Source: Hybos culiciformis | Taxonomy: Eukaryota > Arthropoda > Insecta > Diptera > Hybotidae | NCBI GenBank assembly: GCA_964007475.1 | Contig: OZ023273.1 | Location: 101,908,533 to 101,972,532 of the forward strand | Length of the DNA stretch: 64,000 bases | Reading direction: 5' to 3' | In this document: positions 50,501-62,076 of the stretch, in pieces | Position numbering within the stretch: position 1 is the stretch's first letter | How the letters are laid out: each line of letters starts with the position of its first letter | Notes under the pieces: generated by a model | The model's database searches: none | What the model was told of the DNA's origin: nothing | The model's input: the letters and a program-made list of their open reading frames with translations, nothing else | Program-made: the position numbers and the translations under genes

Positions 50501-51968
50501 TTTTATTTTATATAGTCTATTAATTCTACTATTAACTAATGGTAGAAATTCTTACAATATTATTTTTATAAAATGACTTACTTTATAACGTCGCTTATTA
50601 TTTCTTCAGTTTTGTTTTATATTTTTTTAAAATAAAGATGAACTGTTTAATTCTATAGAGAATTAGATTTTTATAATTTGCCGCTCAAACTTAACTTAAA
50701 TGCAAAACAAAACTTAATATTACAATTTTTGTTTATATTTATTATTTTGTCTAGTTCATGTACCAATCATAACTATAATTTTTATCAAACTAAGATTATG
50801 ATAGAAAATATGAAAGATTTTAAAAATTCAAGAAAATTATCAATGTTAAATTGTTCTATTCGAAAAAAATTTTTTTTTTATATTTTCTTAAGTATAGATT
50901 TATTATTGTAAGTTATTGTAAGTTTTTAGTGTGAAAAATTTTGAAAAACTGGTCAAAATAATTTTATATATGCACCTAGATAAATATACCTATATATAAA
51001 AAATATATAAAATATAAAACGTTTAAATACAAATATTAATAAGTAAGTTTTGCGCAGAATTGAATATTTTTTAATAATAATAACTACTACTATCTTATCT
51101 TTTTTAAAATTAAACAAAAAAAAAAGGATGAGAAAATATAAAATCTTCAAGACAATAATATTTTATATTTATTTACATACAGAAATCATTACATTTTATT
51201 ATTTGGTTTTACAGATTTAAATTTTATGTAATTGTTATGTACCATTGTACATATTATAATAAATTTTGATTAGCGTAAAAATAAAGGATTTATGTATTAA
51301 AATAAGGATGGTGATGATGATAATTAAAAAAAAAATTAAATCATAAAAATATGTACATAAAATGAAAATTTTCCAAACCGATGCATTCATGTGGAATTGA
51401 CTTAACATGAAGATTAATCAATTTATTGTCAAAATTGAGAAATAAAAAAAAAATATTTATATCAAATTGACTTTGTAATTTCTCAACATTTATAAAATAA
51501 TCAATAGAGTTCGGCTATGAAAATAATAAATTTATGAATTGTTTAAATGAAAGATTTTGACAACAATGGTGTCTGAGTATTATGACGATCGAGAAGAAGT
51601 TCTAAATTTTGTTATAAAGACAAAATAAAATATTTTTATATTAACATTTTAAATATTATTTTCAGTTAAATCGTACTATTATTTATGGTTTAATGGTTAA
51701 CATCAGCTATTTTTGGGACAATATATCAATTTTTGCTGTAGCATATACTTTTTGATTGAGAAATTTTACTTCCATATTTTCTATTTTATTTTTATTTCAA
51801 ATATTTTACAATGATAATAGGTACTTAAAATTATAAAAATATTGTATTGTTAGATTAATGTTGCTGTGTTATATTATAACTTATAATTAGTATTAAGAGG
51901 TTCAAACATTATAAAATTAAACCACAAACATTTGTGCACTTAAACTAGTTTTCATTTAATGTAGGAGG
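47583..51968. other. A/T-rich stretch, nothing recognised
   Basis: No gene or complete repeat could be supported. A minus-strand segment near 48,555-48,625 reads CWQLDSFLNYETWDPRNSSQ up to a donor-like GTGAGA but is too short to call. The open frames at 48664-48882, 50678-50911 and 50953-51150 have local composition only. Confidence 0.5.
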
Positions 51969-52360
51969 CCCTTACGAGGACTTGGTACCAGTTTGGATTT
52001 TTTGTCCCAAAATTTGATTGTAGAGCTGTTTTAGATTATTTTAAAGTTTAATTTAAAAAAAACATTTCATTCACAACCTCAGGCATGTTTCATAGTTTAA
52101 AATGACATAAAACTTTTTAGAATCGGTTAAGGCTAAGTGCTAAAAAACTGTTCAAAACCATTTTGTGACACATAACAATGGTTTTGAAGAGATTAGCCGT
52201 AACCGATTCTAAAAAGTCTTATACCCTTTTAAAGTATCAAACAGTTCGGAGGTTGTGAATGAATTTTTTTTTCTAAATTTAACTTTAAAATAATCTAAAA
52301 CTGCTATTCAAAAAAAATTTGGGACAAAAAATTCAAACTGGTATCAAGTCCCCTTAAGAG
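51969..52360. mobile_element. Palindromic MITE-like element (~390 bp)
   Basis: The left arm (CTTACGAGGACTTGGTACCA, GTTTGGATTTTTTGTCCCAA) pairs with the right arm (TTGGGACAAAAAATTCAAAC, TGGTATCAAGTCCCCTTAAG) and pairing continues inward. TTTAGATTATTTTAAAGTTTAA, TTCACAACCTC and TTTTTAGAATCGGTTA all have complements on the right side. The loop lies near 52,170 (AACCATTTTGTGAC). The two arms are about 85-90% complementary by eye. No transposase and no certain target duplication. Confidence 0.8.
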
Positions 52361-55000
52361 TTAAATATGTCTTTAATTTTTCTTACCAAACATTTCCAAA
52401 TTTTTGGCATGAATATTTTACTTCTTTAAATTAATTTCTCTGGATAACACTCTAATTCATAATCTAACGATGATAAAAAAGAAAGTTATGTTGAATTTTT
52501 GTAAAATGCTGAAAAATGTGATAAGAAGTTAATTTTTATAATATTTATTATTATAATATTTATTATTATATAGCTAAAACCATATTATATGAAATTAATT
52601 CTGCATTCCAAATTCGAATTTCATTTAAATTAAAATGTAAACATTTTCCAATAATAAAAAATAATTACACAAACATTCGAATAGATATTATATTTTTATT
52701 AATAAATAAAAAATTAAATTTTCATCAAATAAAAATAATATTTAAATTGTTTGTTCTTTTTTATGAATTTTCATGGAATTAAAATTCTATATCGAAAATA
52801 ATTACCAATATCAATTAAAATTTGATTTTTTTTTTTTTTTTGTACTTATAAAATTATTATTTCATTCTTTTTTTTTTATTTTTAAACATTTTGAATGCAT
52901 AGAGATTCTTATTGTTTCCATTTTCTTTCTCTTTTGTATTGAGAATCTAATAAATTTATCGATTAATTTTATTGCACGGAAAATAAATAAGATTTTTTTT
53001 TTTCAGATAGTGAAAGATGAGAAATATTATTTAATTTTTTATTGTATATATGTATTTTTTTTTGTAGTCTAGCATAAGTCTAGAGAATTTGCTCACAAAA
53101 TAATTCAATATTGTTATGTATTAAACGACATTTTTATGTTTTATTGAGAGATGATGTAGTTTTTTTTTAAATTTAAAGAACAACAAAAATTGTGAATAGA
53201 AGTAGGAGATTTTTATTAAATATATCACGGATCTAACTTTCACTATGTCAAAGAACCGTCTTTTATTTTACGATGTTGTCTACAAATAATTCAATTTTGT
53301 ACTTTCATTGAAGTTTTGTCATTTTAAATTGCTTTAAAAATTTTGTAAAAGAAGAAAATTTTCATTATTTCGAGCATTGATTGATGATTATTTCATACTA
53401 AATATATAATCTATCTATATTACTACATTGTTAAAAAATTATTACATTGTTATGAATTAAAGACGTTACAAAATTATCTCAAATACTTGTATAAACAGAG
53501 CCTGTTTTTTTTTTAAATATTTTTATTATTACTGAAAATTCCAGACGGTACAGAAGTTTATTGTCTTCATACTGTATAAATAATAAATAAAAATTAATAA
53601 TATGTTTGGTTTCAGTATTTAGTACTTATAATTTTACAATTAACTTGTGACCATTTTATATCTGAGGAGTTTTGAATTTTAGATCTTTAAGTGTTAATTA
53701 TGTTTCATCTCTATAAACATGTTAAGCATATTATAATTATGTTTCTTTTACGAGCTTCTTTATGAAAAAGTATCTGGTTTTGTGTGACGGTATCTTTTTA
53801 GTTATGCTAATTATAATTGTTTAAAGGAAAAAAAAATTTAATTAGTTTTTTATTTAAAATTTATTGTAGAAAAAATATATTTTTTTTTGAAAAAATTGAT
53901 TTGGAAATTTAAATCGAAATGAATCTAAAAAATTATGTATTTTTCTGTTGCTTTTGAAGAAAATTTTATTGCGATTAATAATAACACACAATTCGTTGCT
54001 GTTGACAACGAAAAACGTGCGAGAATTCATTTATGTATCCGTTTTATTTTATACACTTTTTTCATTTTTACGTTTATTTTCTCAATGTTTTATGAATGAA
54101 AATAGTAAAGACGAAAAAAACAAAAAAAAAAAAAAAATTATTTTATTTTATTTATATTATCGCGGCGCGGCGATGATGATAAAAATGTAAATACGTATAT
54201 TTTTTATGCTAGAGTAGTGTTTTGTTAATAATAAAATTCATTGCACTATTCAATCGAGCGTGTTATAATTAAAAAAAAAAAGAAAAAAACTGCTGGTTCA
54301 AAAGAAATAGAATTTCATGCAATTTTAATTTTTAGTAGGTAATTAGTAATTATTTTTTTTTAAAGTTAGACTGCCTAATAAGTTCATATATATAAATATA
54401 AATAAAAGACTCAAATATACATGAATTTAATATAGAATTTTTATTTATCGACAGAAAATCGTGGTTGGAAACAGAAATATAAAATTCAATTTAAATAAAT
54501 TTAATTTATTTATTTGTTTTTTTTTTGTTTTTTTTTTTTAAATTACATTGGTCGAAATTTTATCTAAGAAAACTTAATTCGTAAAATAACTTTATTATTT
54601 TAGAAAAAAGTATATTAAATAGTCATTTTATTTAAGTTTAATTTTGTTTAAGTTTTATTTATTTTTTATTTACTTTTTGTAAGAATAAGCGATTCTTAAA
54701 TATCAAAATGAAAATAGGTTTCTGTTCATTTCAAATATTATATACCATTAGTTTGAAAACTATAAAAATTCAAATTATATTTCTTCAGGTCAATAAATAT
54801 TAAATAGGAATTGTGAGGATTATTCTTTTGCAACTAGTAAATATTTAAATTTAGTATACTACTGGAAAAAAAATTTTTAAATACAATACAATGTTTTTAT
54901 TAATTCAAAGGAAAATTATGCTAAAAACTTTTTATTGACCAATATTTTTATTTTATATAAAACCTACTCAAATAACCGCTTAATTCTAAAGAAAAAAAAT
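52361..55000. other. A/T-rich stretch, nothing recognised
   Basis: It consists of homopolymers and short duplications (for example TATAATATTTATTAT repeated at about 52,535-52,570). The frames at 52773-53072 and 53948-54190 are poly-T/poly-A driven and not called. A small GCGGCGCGGCG patch occurs near 54,162. Confidence 0.5.
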
Positions 55001-55002
55001 AA

Positions 55003-55382
55003 TGTAAAAAAATAAGTAAAAAAAGAGTTTTCAAACAAAAGTGAGGCCAAGCCGTATGAAAAAGTAGAAAATAAATTTTTCTTCACACACAGAGATAGAC
55101 TCAGATTTTTTGATTGGATCATTTCTCTTGAATATTCTTTCTCTTCGTGAATCAAATCACACTATTACCTTATTAATATATCGGTGATTGTCAGCGAATA
55201 AAATCTGAGTATGATCAATCAGAGGTTATAAATGATTTGATTCATTAAGAGAAAGAATATTCAAGAGAAATGTCCCAATCAAAAAATCTGAGTCCAAAAA
55301 TCTGAGTTTATTTTCTACTTTTTCATGCGGCTTGGCCTCAGTTTGTATGAAAATTCGTTTTTAACTTATTTTTTATTTTCTG
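55003..55382. mobile_element. Large hairpin (MITE-like) element
   Basis: The left arm holds GTGAGGCCAAGCCGTATGAA, then AAAGTAGAAAATAAA, TCAGATTTTTTGATTGG and CTCTTGAATATTCTTTCTCT. Each block has its complement in the same nested order on the right side (AGAGAAAGAATATTCAAGAG, CCAATCAAAAAATCTGA, TTTATTTTCTACTTTTTC, GCGGCTTGGCCTCA). The loop is at about 55,160-55,225. The right arm carries an extra duplicated AATCTGAGT. The short frames at its two flanks are shadows. Confidence 0.78.
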
Positions 55383-55563
55383 CCTTTCTCACGTTAACTA
55401 AATTGCTATTACGTGCTTTTAATGGGCAAATCAAAATAATGACTGGGCAAATTACAATTTTTATCTGGGCGGACGCCCGAGAGTTTCCAATCGAAGAGAA
55501 AGTAATGATGCCAGTTGATAGGGAACTTGATGTTGATGCTGCATAATTTAGAAAACTTTTTTA

Positions 55564-55728
55564 CCGGAAACTTTTCCCGAAAAGTCGGAAAATTACGGAC
55601 AATTTTTTCGGAAAAATCGTAAAACTCTGAATTTTTCCTGAAACGGATTTATCACTAATCAAATTTGTACCAAATTTTCAAATGATTTTTCCCGATTTTC
55701 CGGCTTTTCCACGGAAATTTCCGGTTCA
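55564..55728. repeat. Cluster of TTTTCCCG/CGGAAA motifs
   Basis: Over 165 bp the motif family CCGGAAA, TTTTCCCGA, TCGGAAAA, TTTTTCGGAAAA, TTTTTCCTG, TTTTTCCCGATTTTCCGG, TTTTCCACGGAAATTTCCGG recurs in both orientations. A segment with ACGCGACATG and AGATACAGACAGACAAATTC follows (to about 55,880), resembling the tail regions of dispersed insect repeats. Probably the end of a degraded repeat element; the family is unknown. Confidence 0.5.
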
Positions 55729-56885
55729 TATTTTGATAGATTCAATTGTCACGCGACATGAACCTGTGTGTCAAATTTAAGCTCGCTGTGATGACGAAAA
55801 GTGGATCTACGAGAGTGTCGAAAATAGTAAAAAAGATACAGACAGACAAATTCGTGCTCGAGTTAATAATAATTGTGGCTTCAAAAACTATAAATAATTT
55901 GCCCTACTATGTCGAAAAATTGTGTTTGATTTATTAATTCAGTAGGGTTAAAAGAGCAGCTTTCTTTGAATTTTTTGTTAATTTTTTTAATTTTATAATT
56001 GATCAATGGGATTCTAGGTGATGGAGCGATGTAGTGCTGTAATGCCAGGGTAGATTGTAAATCATTTTTAGTATTTTGTTTTGTTTAATTTGGATTTTAT
56101 TTAAATAGCAATTTATAAATTGTTGATTTGTCTTTTATTTTTATGTTATGATGGTTTTAAAAAGGATTACTTGATTATCACAATTTCATTACACTTCTAA
56201 TTCAAATTCAATTCAATTCATTTGTTTTTAATATACATATAAATATTACATATTATGCACACATTATATCCAATGCAATTTAAATTTCAGGCACATTTTG
56301 AGAAGATTGCTGAAAAAACCAAGCTTAGTTATTTTATCGGACTTACTGTCGGAAAACTTATTCTCCATTTCATTCATTTGAAAATAGGAGGGCTTATAAT
56401 TGATTTTTAGAATAATAAGAGTTTAAGAACAAGTATCATATTCACATTAAATCGAGAAGTCTTAAAATTTTAATTCCAGCTATTACTTCGTACAAAAAAA
56501 ATGCCATTCTATAAATTAATTTTCTTCAAATAAATAAATAATAGATTTTCACTTTGGGTTCAAACCGTATCATTTTTATTCTCTAACAAATCATGTGTAT
56601 ACGTATGTAATCTATGTTGTAGAATGTACACGTACATATTGTACATATTATACATAGTTCATTCAAAAAAAAAAAAAAGACAAAAATTTACTAAAAAGGT
56701 ACAATAAAATAAATCTATTAAGAGTTTCTAATTTTCTAATCAGAATGATTATACATTTTGCCTAAAGCTATTTAATTACTCATTTTTCATTCTTTTAATG
56801 GAATTTTTTTTTAAGAAGTGTTGTATTGGAAAATCAATTAAGAAAATTAATTATTAATTTAGTATAATTTAATCTTTACAAATAT

Positions 56886-56891
56886 TTTATT
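56886..56891 (-). terminator. Possible polyadenylation signal of the downstream receptor gene
   Basis: Minus-strand AATAAA lies about 145 bases past the TAA of the receptor gene. The surrounding (TTA)n-type repeat makes chance occurrence likely. Confidence 0.25.
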
Positions 56892-57034
56892 ATTATTATT
56901 ATTATTAAATCCATTAACATTTCAAGATTATATAAATTTAATATTATAAACAGAGAAATTAAATATAATGATAAGGCACAAAACCATTATTTAATATAAA
57001 TGTTCAGGTGATAATATTTGGTACCATTTTCTTT

Positions 57035-60000
57035 TTAATATCTCCCTTCAGCTTGATTCATTCCAATAAAAACTACCAAATATGTTGAAATTGCGTAACA
57101 AATCTACAAAAAAAAAGAAATAAAATGAATGGATATGTATTTTTATTATTTTCATTTAATAATAAACGAAAATTTAATAAGAGAACAAAAACAAATTTTA
57201 TATATTTTATATTAAATAGAGTCTTTAATAATTTCCATAGTGATGAAAAATTCTATTGAAATTATCACAATATACTTGTTGGAAATGATTAAAAATTTTT
57301 ATGTGAAGAACATGTTAAGAATTTTTTTTTCTTCTTCTTATTTTATATAATATTTTATTATATATACATATTAATATATATCATTATTTTTGTATCTTGT
57401 TTACTTCAAAATCTGTGACTATTAAGTGAGGATTAGGATAATAAAACGTACTTTTTTATTTTATTAGAAAATGATATACGATATATTTCTTTATACATTT
57501 TTTTTGGGAAACTTCTTTAAGACTCATGGTTTAAAACAGGTGAGATCGATATAAAAACAAAGGAACACTTATTTCAAGTGGAATACTGAAAAATTCACAC
57601 AAATTTTAAGGGGAGATGGAAATGCACCCACCATCTAACACGCCGCCGAAGGGCAGGATATTAACAATAATACTTCACCATGGCGGCCGAAATACATATC
57701 TTTAGATAAATTTACTACAATGCCATAAAGACGATATAATATTGAAAATTCCTAAACCGAAACATTTAATACAAGTCCGTGTCTGTCGTCGTCCATGATT
57801 TTGAAGCAGAGCTCTTCATTGGTTGCACTTCACTTTAGTAGATTTTTCGTTATAAGTGCTTTTGGGTATATTTGTGTATTATTTCGAGTTTTTTTTAAAT
57901 TTTAATTATTTTTTTTATCGTAGAAATTAAATAAAAAATATTGATTATTTATCAGATAGGAAACATTCACTTACATTTTTTAGCATAACAAAATCAATGA
58001 CAAAAAAATTAGCAGCTGTAATTTTAAATTTAGTGGCCATTACTTGAACTGAAAAACGTTTTAGCTGAAATGAAATTATATTCGTGTAAAATTTAGACAG
58101 ATGACAATCATATTGAAATTAAAAAAAAAAACAATTTTGTACAACTTTTACCAATGCATTCGATTCAAGACCTTTATATTTTCTCTCTAATCTATGAAGT
58201 GCTGGTCCAAGTTTTTCTGACTAAAATTTTTTTTTAAAAATTAAATGAAAGTATTTATTTATAACCATAAATTATATATATAAATAATGTTTATTATGAT
58301 TTCGGACTTAAATTAAAATATTTTTACATGAACAAAAACATAATGTAACATTAGTATAAAATTTAAATAAATAAAAATAAAAATTATTAATTAATCGAAA
58401 AAGATATAAAACTTTAATCTTTTAGATAGACCATAAAAAAAAAATGTAATTACAGATTGCTGACTTTGAAAGAATAAAAATAAATATATAAATTTTATTT
58501 TTCTTTTTTTGATGAAAACTCACTTGTTTTGTGCATGAATCGCATACCCAGGACATAATTATCAATATTGATACAAGTGGAACTACACAAAATGTTGATT
58601 CTAAAACGTTTAGAAAAAAAATATGAAACATTAAAAATTTATTTACATATTAATTTAATTTTTATTTTTTAGAGAGTGAATTTGTAAATATCGTATTCGA
58701 GGTCTCTATTTGGAGGTTTCCTTAGTACAAAACTAAGGAGTAAATGTTATAAAAATATCAATAACTGATAGAAATAATAAATATGATTCTTTTTTTGGTT
58801 TGACCATTAGATTGAAGTGTGTTTTCATATTTAATGTGTTTTTCGTATTTGCAACATTACTATAATAATGTATTGAGAACATTTTGAGGAATTTTAAAAT
58901 GTCGAATTTCAAGAAATCAAAAATATTTTTTGTTTTGTTATTTTTCAAACATTTTGATTTCAATTTATGTTGATGCTTTTTGCTGGAAAATGCTAAATTA
59001 TAGTTTATTATTTTGTTAATTGTCCATCGTTTATTTATTTATTCAACACTTCTGCTTAAAAACACAATATTGATATAAGAGCGTATGTAGTTTTAAAAAT
59101 ACTTTAAATAGCCAGGTAGCTAACATAAAGTTTAATTCTAGGATTATATTTTTGGAATTTTAAACAATTATGCAACTTTAAAAAACAACTTTTATATTTT
59201 TTATTCGATTTATATTATTAAATTTTTTAATTTTTTTTTATATCCTAGTTATAAACACATTACATAGCTAATGTTTATTATACTAATAAAGAACAAAAAT
59301 ATATTTAAGTTCTATGAACTTTATAAACTAAGTTTGAATAACACGTACCGACTATGCCATGAAATACTTGAAATAAAGTTCTTGAAATAGTAAAATAAAG
59401 TGATATTGTAGTCAGAATAAAATAATTTATCATTGTAATCAAAGAAGTGGAACTAAAACGTTTTTCCTCAATGAAATATAATTTTGTAATCAATTGAAAA
59501 CATTTTTGAACATTTTTCAACTGAATTTCAATGTAATTCTTTCCACCACCATCAAGTTCACTTTTTAAAATGTCACTTTGTTTTAGAAATTCAAAATTTT
59601 CTTCCGCAATACTAGTAGTGGTAGTAGTAGATTTTGTATCAAGGATCTTACAAATTTGTTCCAATTTATCACGTATAATAAGGACACAAAAAAGACGATA
59701 TAAAATATTTGCACGAATGAATTGATTGCATAACAAACGGCAGCTTATGTTTCTTGTCCAAGAAAAATCGTATTGATAAATTGCTGCTATAATAAAAATT
59801 TCTGCAAAAATAAACGAAAATGTGTAGCATGAATAAAAAAAAAAAAATTATGCATGATTTGCTAAAGAAGAAAAATCCTTGGAAAATCAAAATCTCATAA
59901 GAGATATTATGATAAAGAGTCTGAAAACTTAATAATTTTATATTTATGTATGTACAGTGTACACATTAATATATACATACATATCTAAATATAGCAATTG

Positions 60001-60756
60001 TAACTCTATAAATTTTACAAAATCATAAATTTTTTAAGATTAATGCTGACATAGTAGGTTTAAGATAAATAAAGATAAATTTATACAAATAAGTTTAAAT
60101 GCAATTGATTACTTTCCATGGACCATCTGCGCTTATCACAATAAAATCAATCATAATAAACCGATATTTCAATAACCAAAAATTAATTTGTTAAATAATC
60201 AAAAGAACCAACTCTTTATAAATATGAAATCTTTCAATAATTCAATGTAGTTAAGGCGAAAAATATGAAATATAAAATTTTAAATATAATAAATATTTTA
60301 ATTTTTTACAAGATTTTGATTCTCCCGTTCTTTCATCGCATATTTACCAGGGAAAGTGCCTAAAAAATGAGTAAATATCATTATTTTTAAAGTTCCCGCC
60401 AATAAGTTTCCATTAAATAATTCTATTGATAACTTTGAGACTAAAATTGAATCAATATTTTTAATTAATTTTAACATTTTTGCATCCATATCCGATTTAT
60501 GTAAATTTTCCAAAATTAAAATAAAATTATTGGTGAGTGGAAAAATCATTTGACCTAAATCCAATATTTGGGTGGTTATAAAACCTTTATGAATTATATA
60601 CGGTAAATATAAATAAATCAAAACACCAATGATCACAATATGACTTAAAAAAAGTATGTTCGAAGCATAAAAATATGTTTTATGTTTTTCAATTTTAATA
60701 AAACCCAAATAAATGAAAAATTTTGTGAAAATTTTTAAATTATTTTCTGTGGTCAT
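57035..60756 (-). CDS. Gustatory-receptor-like 7TM protein, six exons, intact
   Basis: Six minus-strand exons join without a stop: 60348-60756, 59349-59801, 58524-58600, 58152-58220, 57975-58064 and 57035-57103. They sum to 1167 bases, giving 388 residues, the usual insect gustatory receptor length. All introns are GT-AG (donors GTAAAT, GTACGT, GTGAGT, GTAAAA, GTAAGT) with consistent phases (1,1,0,0,0). The start MTTENNLKIFTKFF aligns with the start of the neighbouring receptor. Hydrophobic segments suit seven membrane passes. The last three short exons show the family hallmark: SEKLGPALHRLERKYK, then LKRFSVQVMATKFKITAANF, ending STYLVVFIGMNQAEGRY, which corresponds to the TYhhhhhQ signature of the 7tm_7 family. 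These proteins are ligand-gated cation channels of chemosensory neurons (family knowledge); the ligand is unknown. The upstream neighbour is a close relative in tandem. Confidence 0.92.
57104..57974 (-). other. Last intron of the receptor gene with a GC-richer insertion
   Basis: This 871-bp intron is far longer than the preceding one of 87 bases. From about 57,540 to 57,860 it is unusually G+C-rich (ACACGCCGCCGAAGGGCAGG, CACCATGGCGGCCGAAATAC, GTCTGTCGTCGTCC). Its edge at 57564-57605 matches the dispersed segment at 29791-29832. It is probably a repeat insertion; no coding frame is evident. Confidence 0.6.
57564..57605. repeat. Copy 2 of the dispersed 42-bp segment
   Basis: Gapless match (37/42) to 29791-29832. 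Here it forms the left edge of the GC-richer intron insertion, which suggests that it marks the end of a mobile repeat. Confidence 0.6.
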
Positions 60757-62076
60757 ATTTTCCTTTATATGATGTTTTTTGTTATATTTTTTTATTTCAA
60801 AAAATTGTATTCCCGAAAAAAAAAGAAAACCTTTTTGCCACAACACAATAATAACAATAATAATGGACTGTCCAATAATACCTTGAGAATATTTAATCGT
60901 AAAAATAAAATTAATTTTTTTTTCTCATATGTTTATAGCAAAATATTTTGTGGTTTACATCGTCCACATCTTCAAAAGAAAAATAAATTTATTATGTTAT
61001 GTACCATGTTGGAAAATTTTGTGATATAGTTATAAATGGAGGAAAGAAATATTGAAGATGTATTATGGATAAAAAAAAAGGATGATAAAGAACTTTAATG
61101 GGAATTAGAGAATTTTGTTTGTATGATTTTTATTTCACTAATATTTTCAGAAATCAGAAATCTTCTAATAATGTAATGTCTTATCACAATTTTATAAACT
61201 TATTCTATACCGTAATGAAACTCTAATAAAAGATTACTGGGTCAAAGGAGGATTATATTAGTAGACATATTAAAGTATGAGCTGTTGTATTCAAACATTT
61301 ATCAAACATGATATTGAATGATCAAACATGGTATAGAATGATTTTCATTTTAAAAAAATGTATTTTAAATAGCCTGTGCATCAAATGATTTGTTCATGTA
61401 TAGGAAATTAAATTTCCAGTTTTTACGCAAATGAACGCCGGTTAATTTTTTGCTTCTAAAAGTAATTCTCTAAGTTATCGTAAAGTATATAAATTTAAAA
61501 AGAATTCGTTGGCTTAGTTTGTTTACTCCAATCAAAAAATAAATTAATAGATTTATATGATATTTATTATTAATAAAAAAAAAAAAAAAAAATAGAAAAT
61601 CATAAAGATAAATAATGTCATTAATTTTCTTTAGAATTTAATTAATTGTTTACAAATTTTCATAAATTTTTAGTAGATACGAGGTACGTATTATGTTTCA
61701 TAAATGTTTTAGAAAGTTTTTCGCCGAATGCGATATTTTAAATTAAAATATATATTATTCAGATTCAGGTATTGATCAAAACTTTCTTTTTTTATATAAG
61801 ACAATTCCTTGCAATAATTTTAAAAATACATGATAAGGATTTTCTGAACATGAAAAACAACATGATACTTTAAAAGAAGTAAAGTTATAATGCTCTAACT
61901 ATACATATATATCATTACATATAATACACAAAAATATAAAGATTACCAGAAAAATAAAAAACGAAATAATATACAAAATATTCTAGATTACCAGGTACTA
62001 GAAAAATTAAAAAAGAAAAACTTTTCAAGCGGATCGATACACTGATCAAGTTTTATGAAAAAAAAAAAAACAAATT
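60757..62076. other. Spacer between the two receptor genes
   Basis: About 1.3 kb separate the end of the upstream receptor frame from the downstream receptor's ATG. I searched the minus strand by eye for counterparts of the receptor's three C-terminal exons (LHRLERKY-, TAANFF- and TYLV-type) and found none. The plus-strand frame at 60769-61029 is a shadow. The promoter of the downstream receptor should be here. Confidence 0.6.

Noticed and set aside
55417..55546. Frame ending WADAREFPIEEKVMMPVDRE...
   Set aside because: GC-richer but lies between a hairpin element and a repeat cluster; no splice signals or recognised domain, so more likely repeat sequence.
59669..59890. Separate 73-codon frame overlapping the receptor's second exon
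   Set aside because: It is a different reading frame over exon 2 and its acceptor; the spliced receptor frame explains the region.
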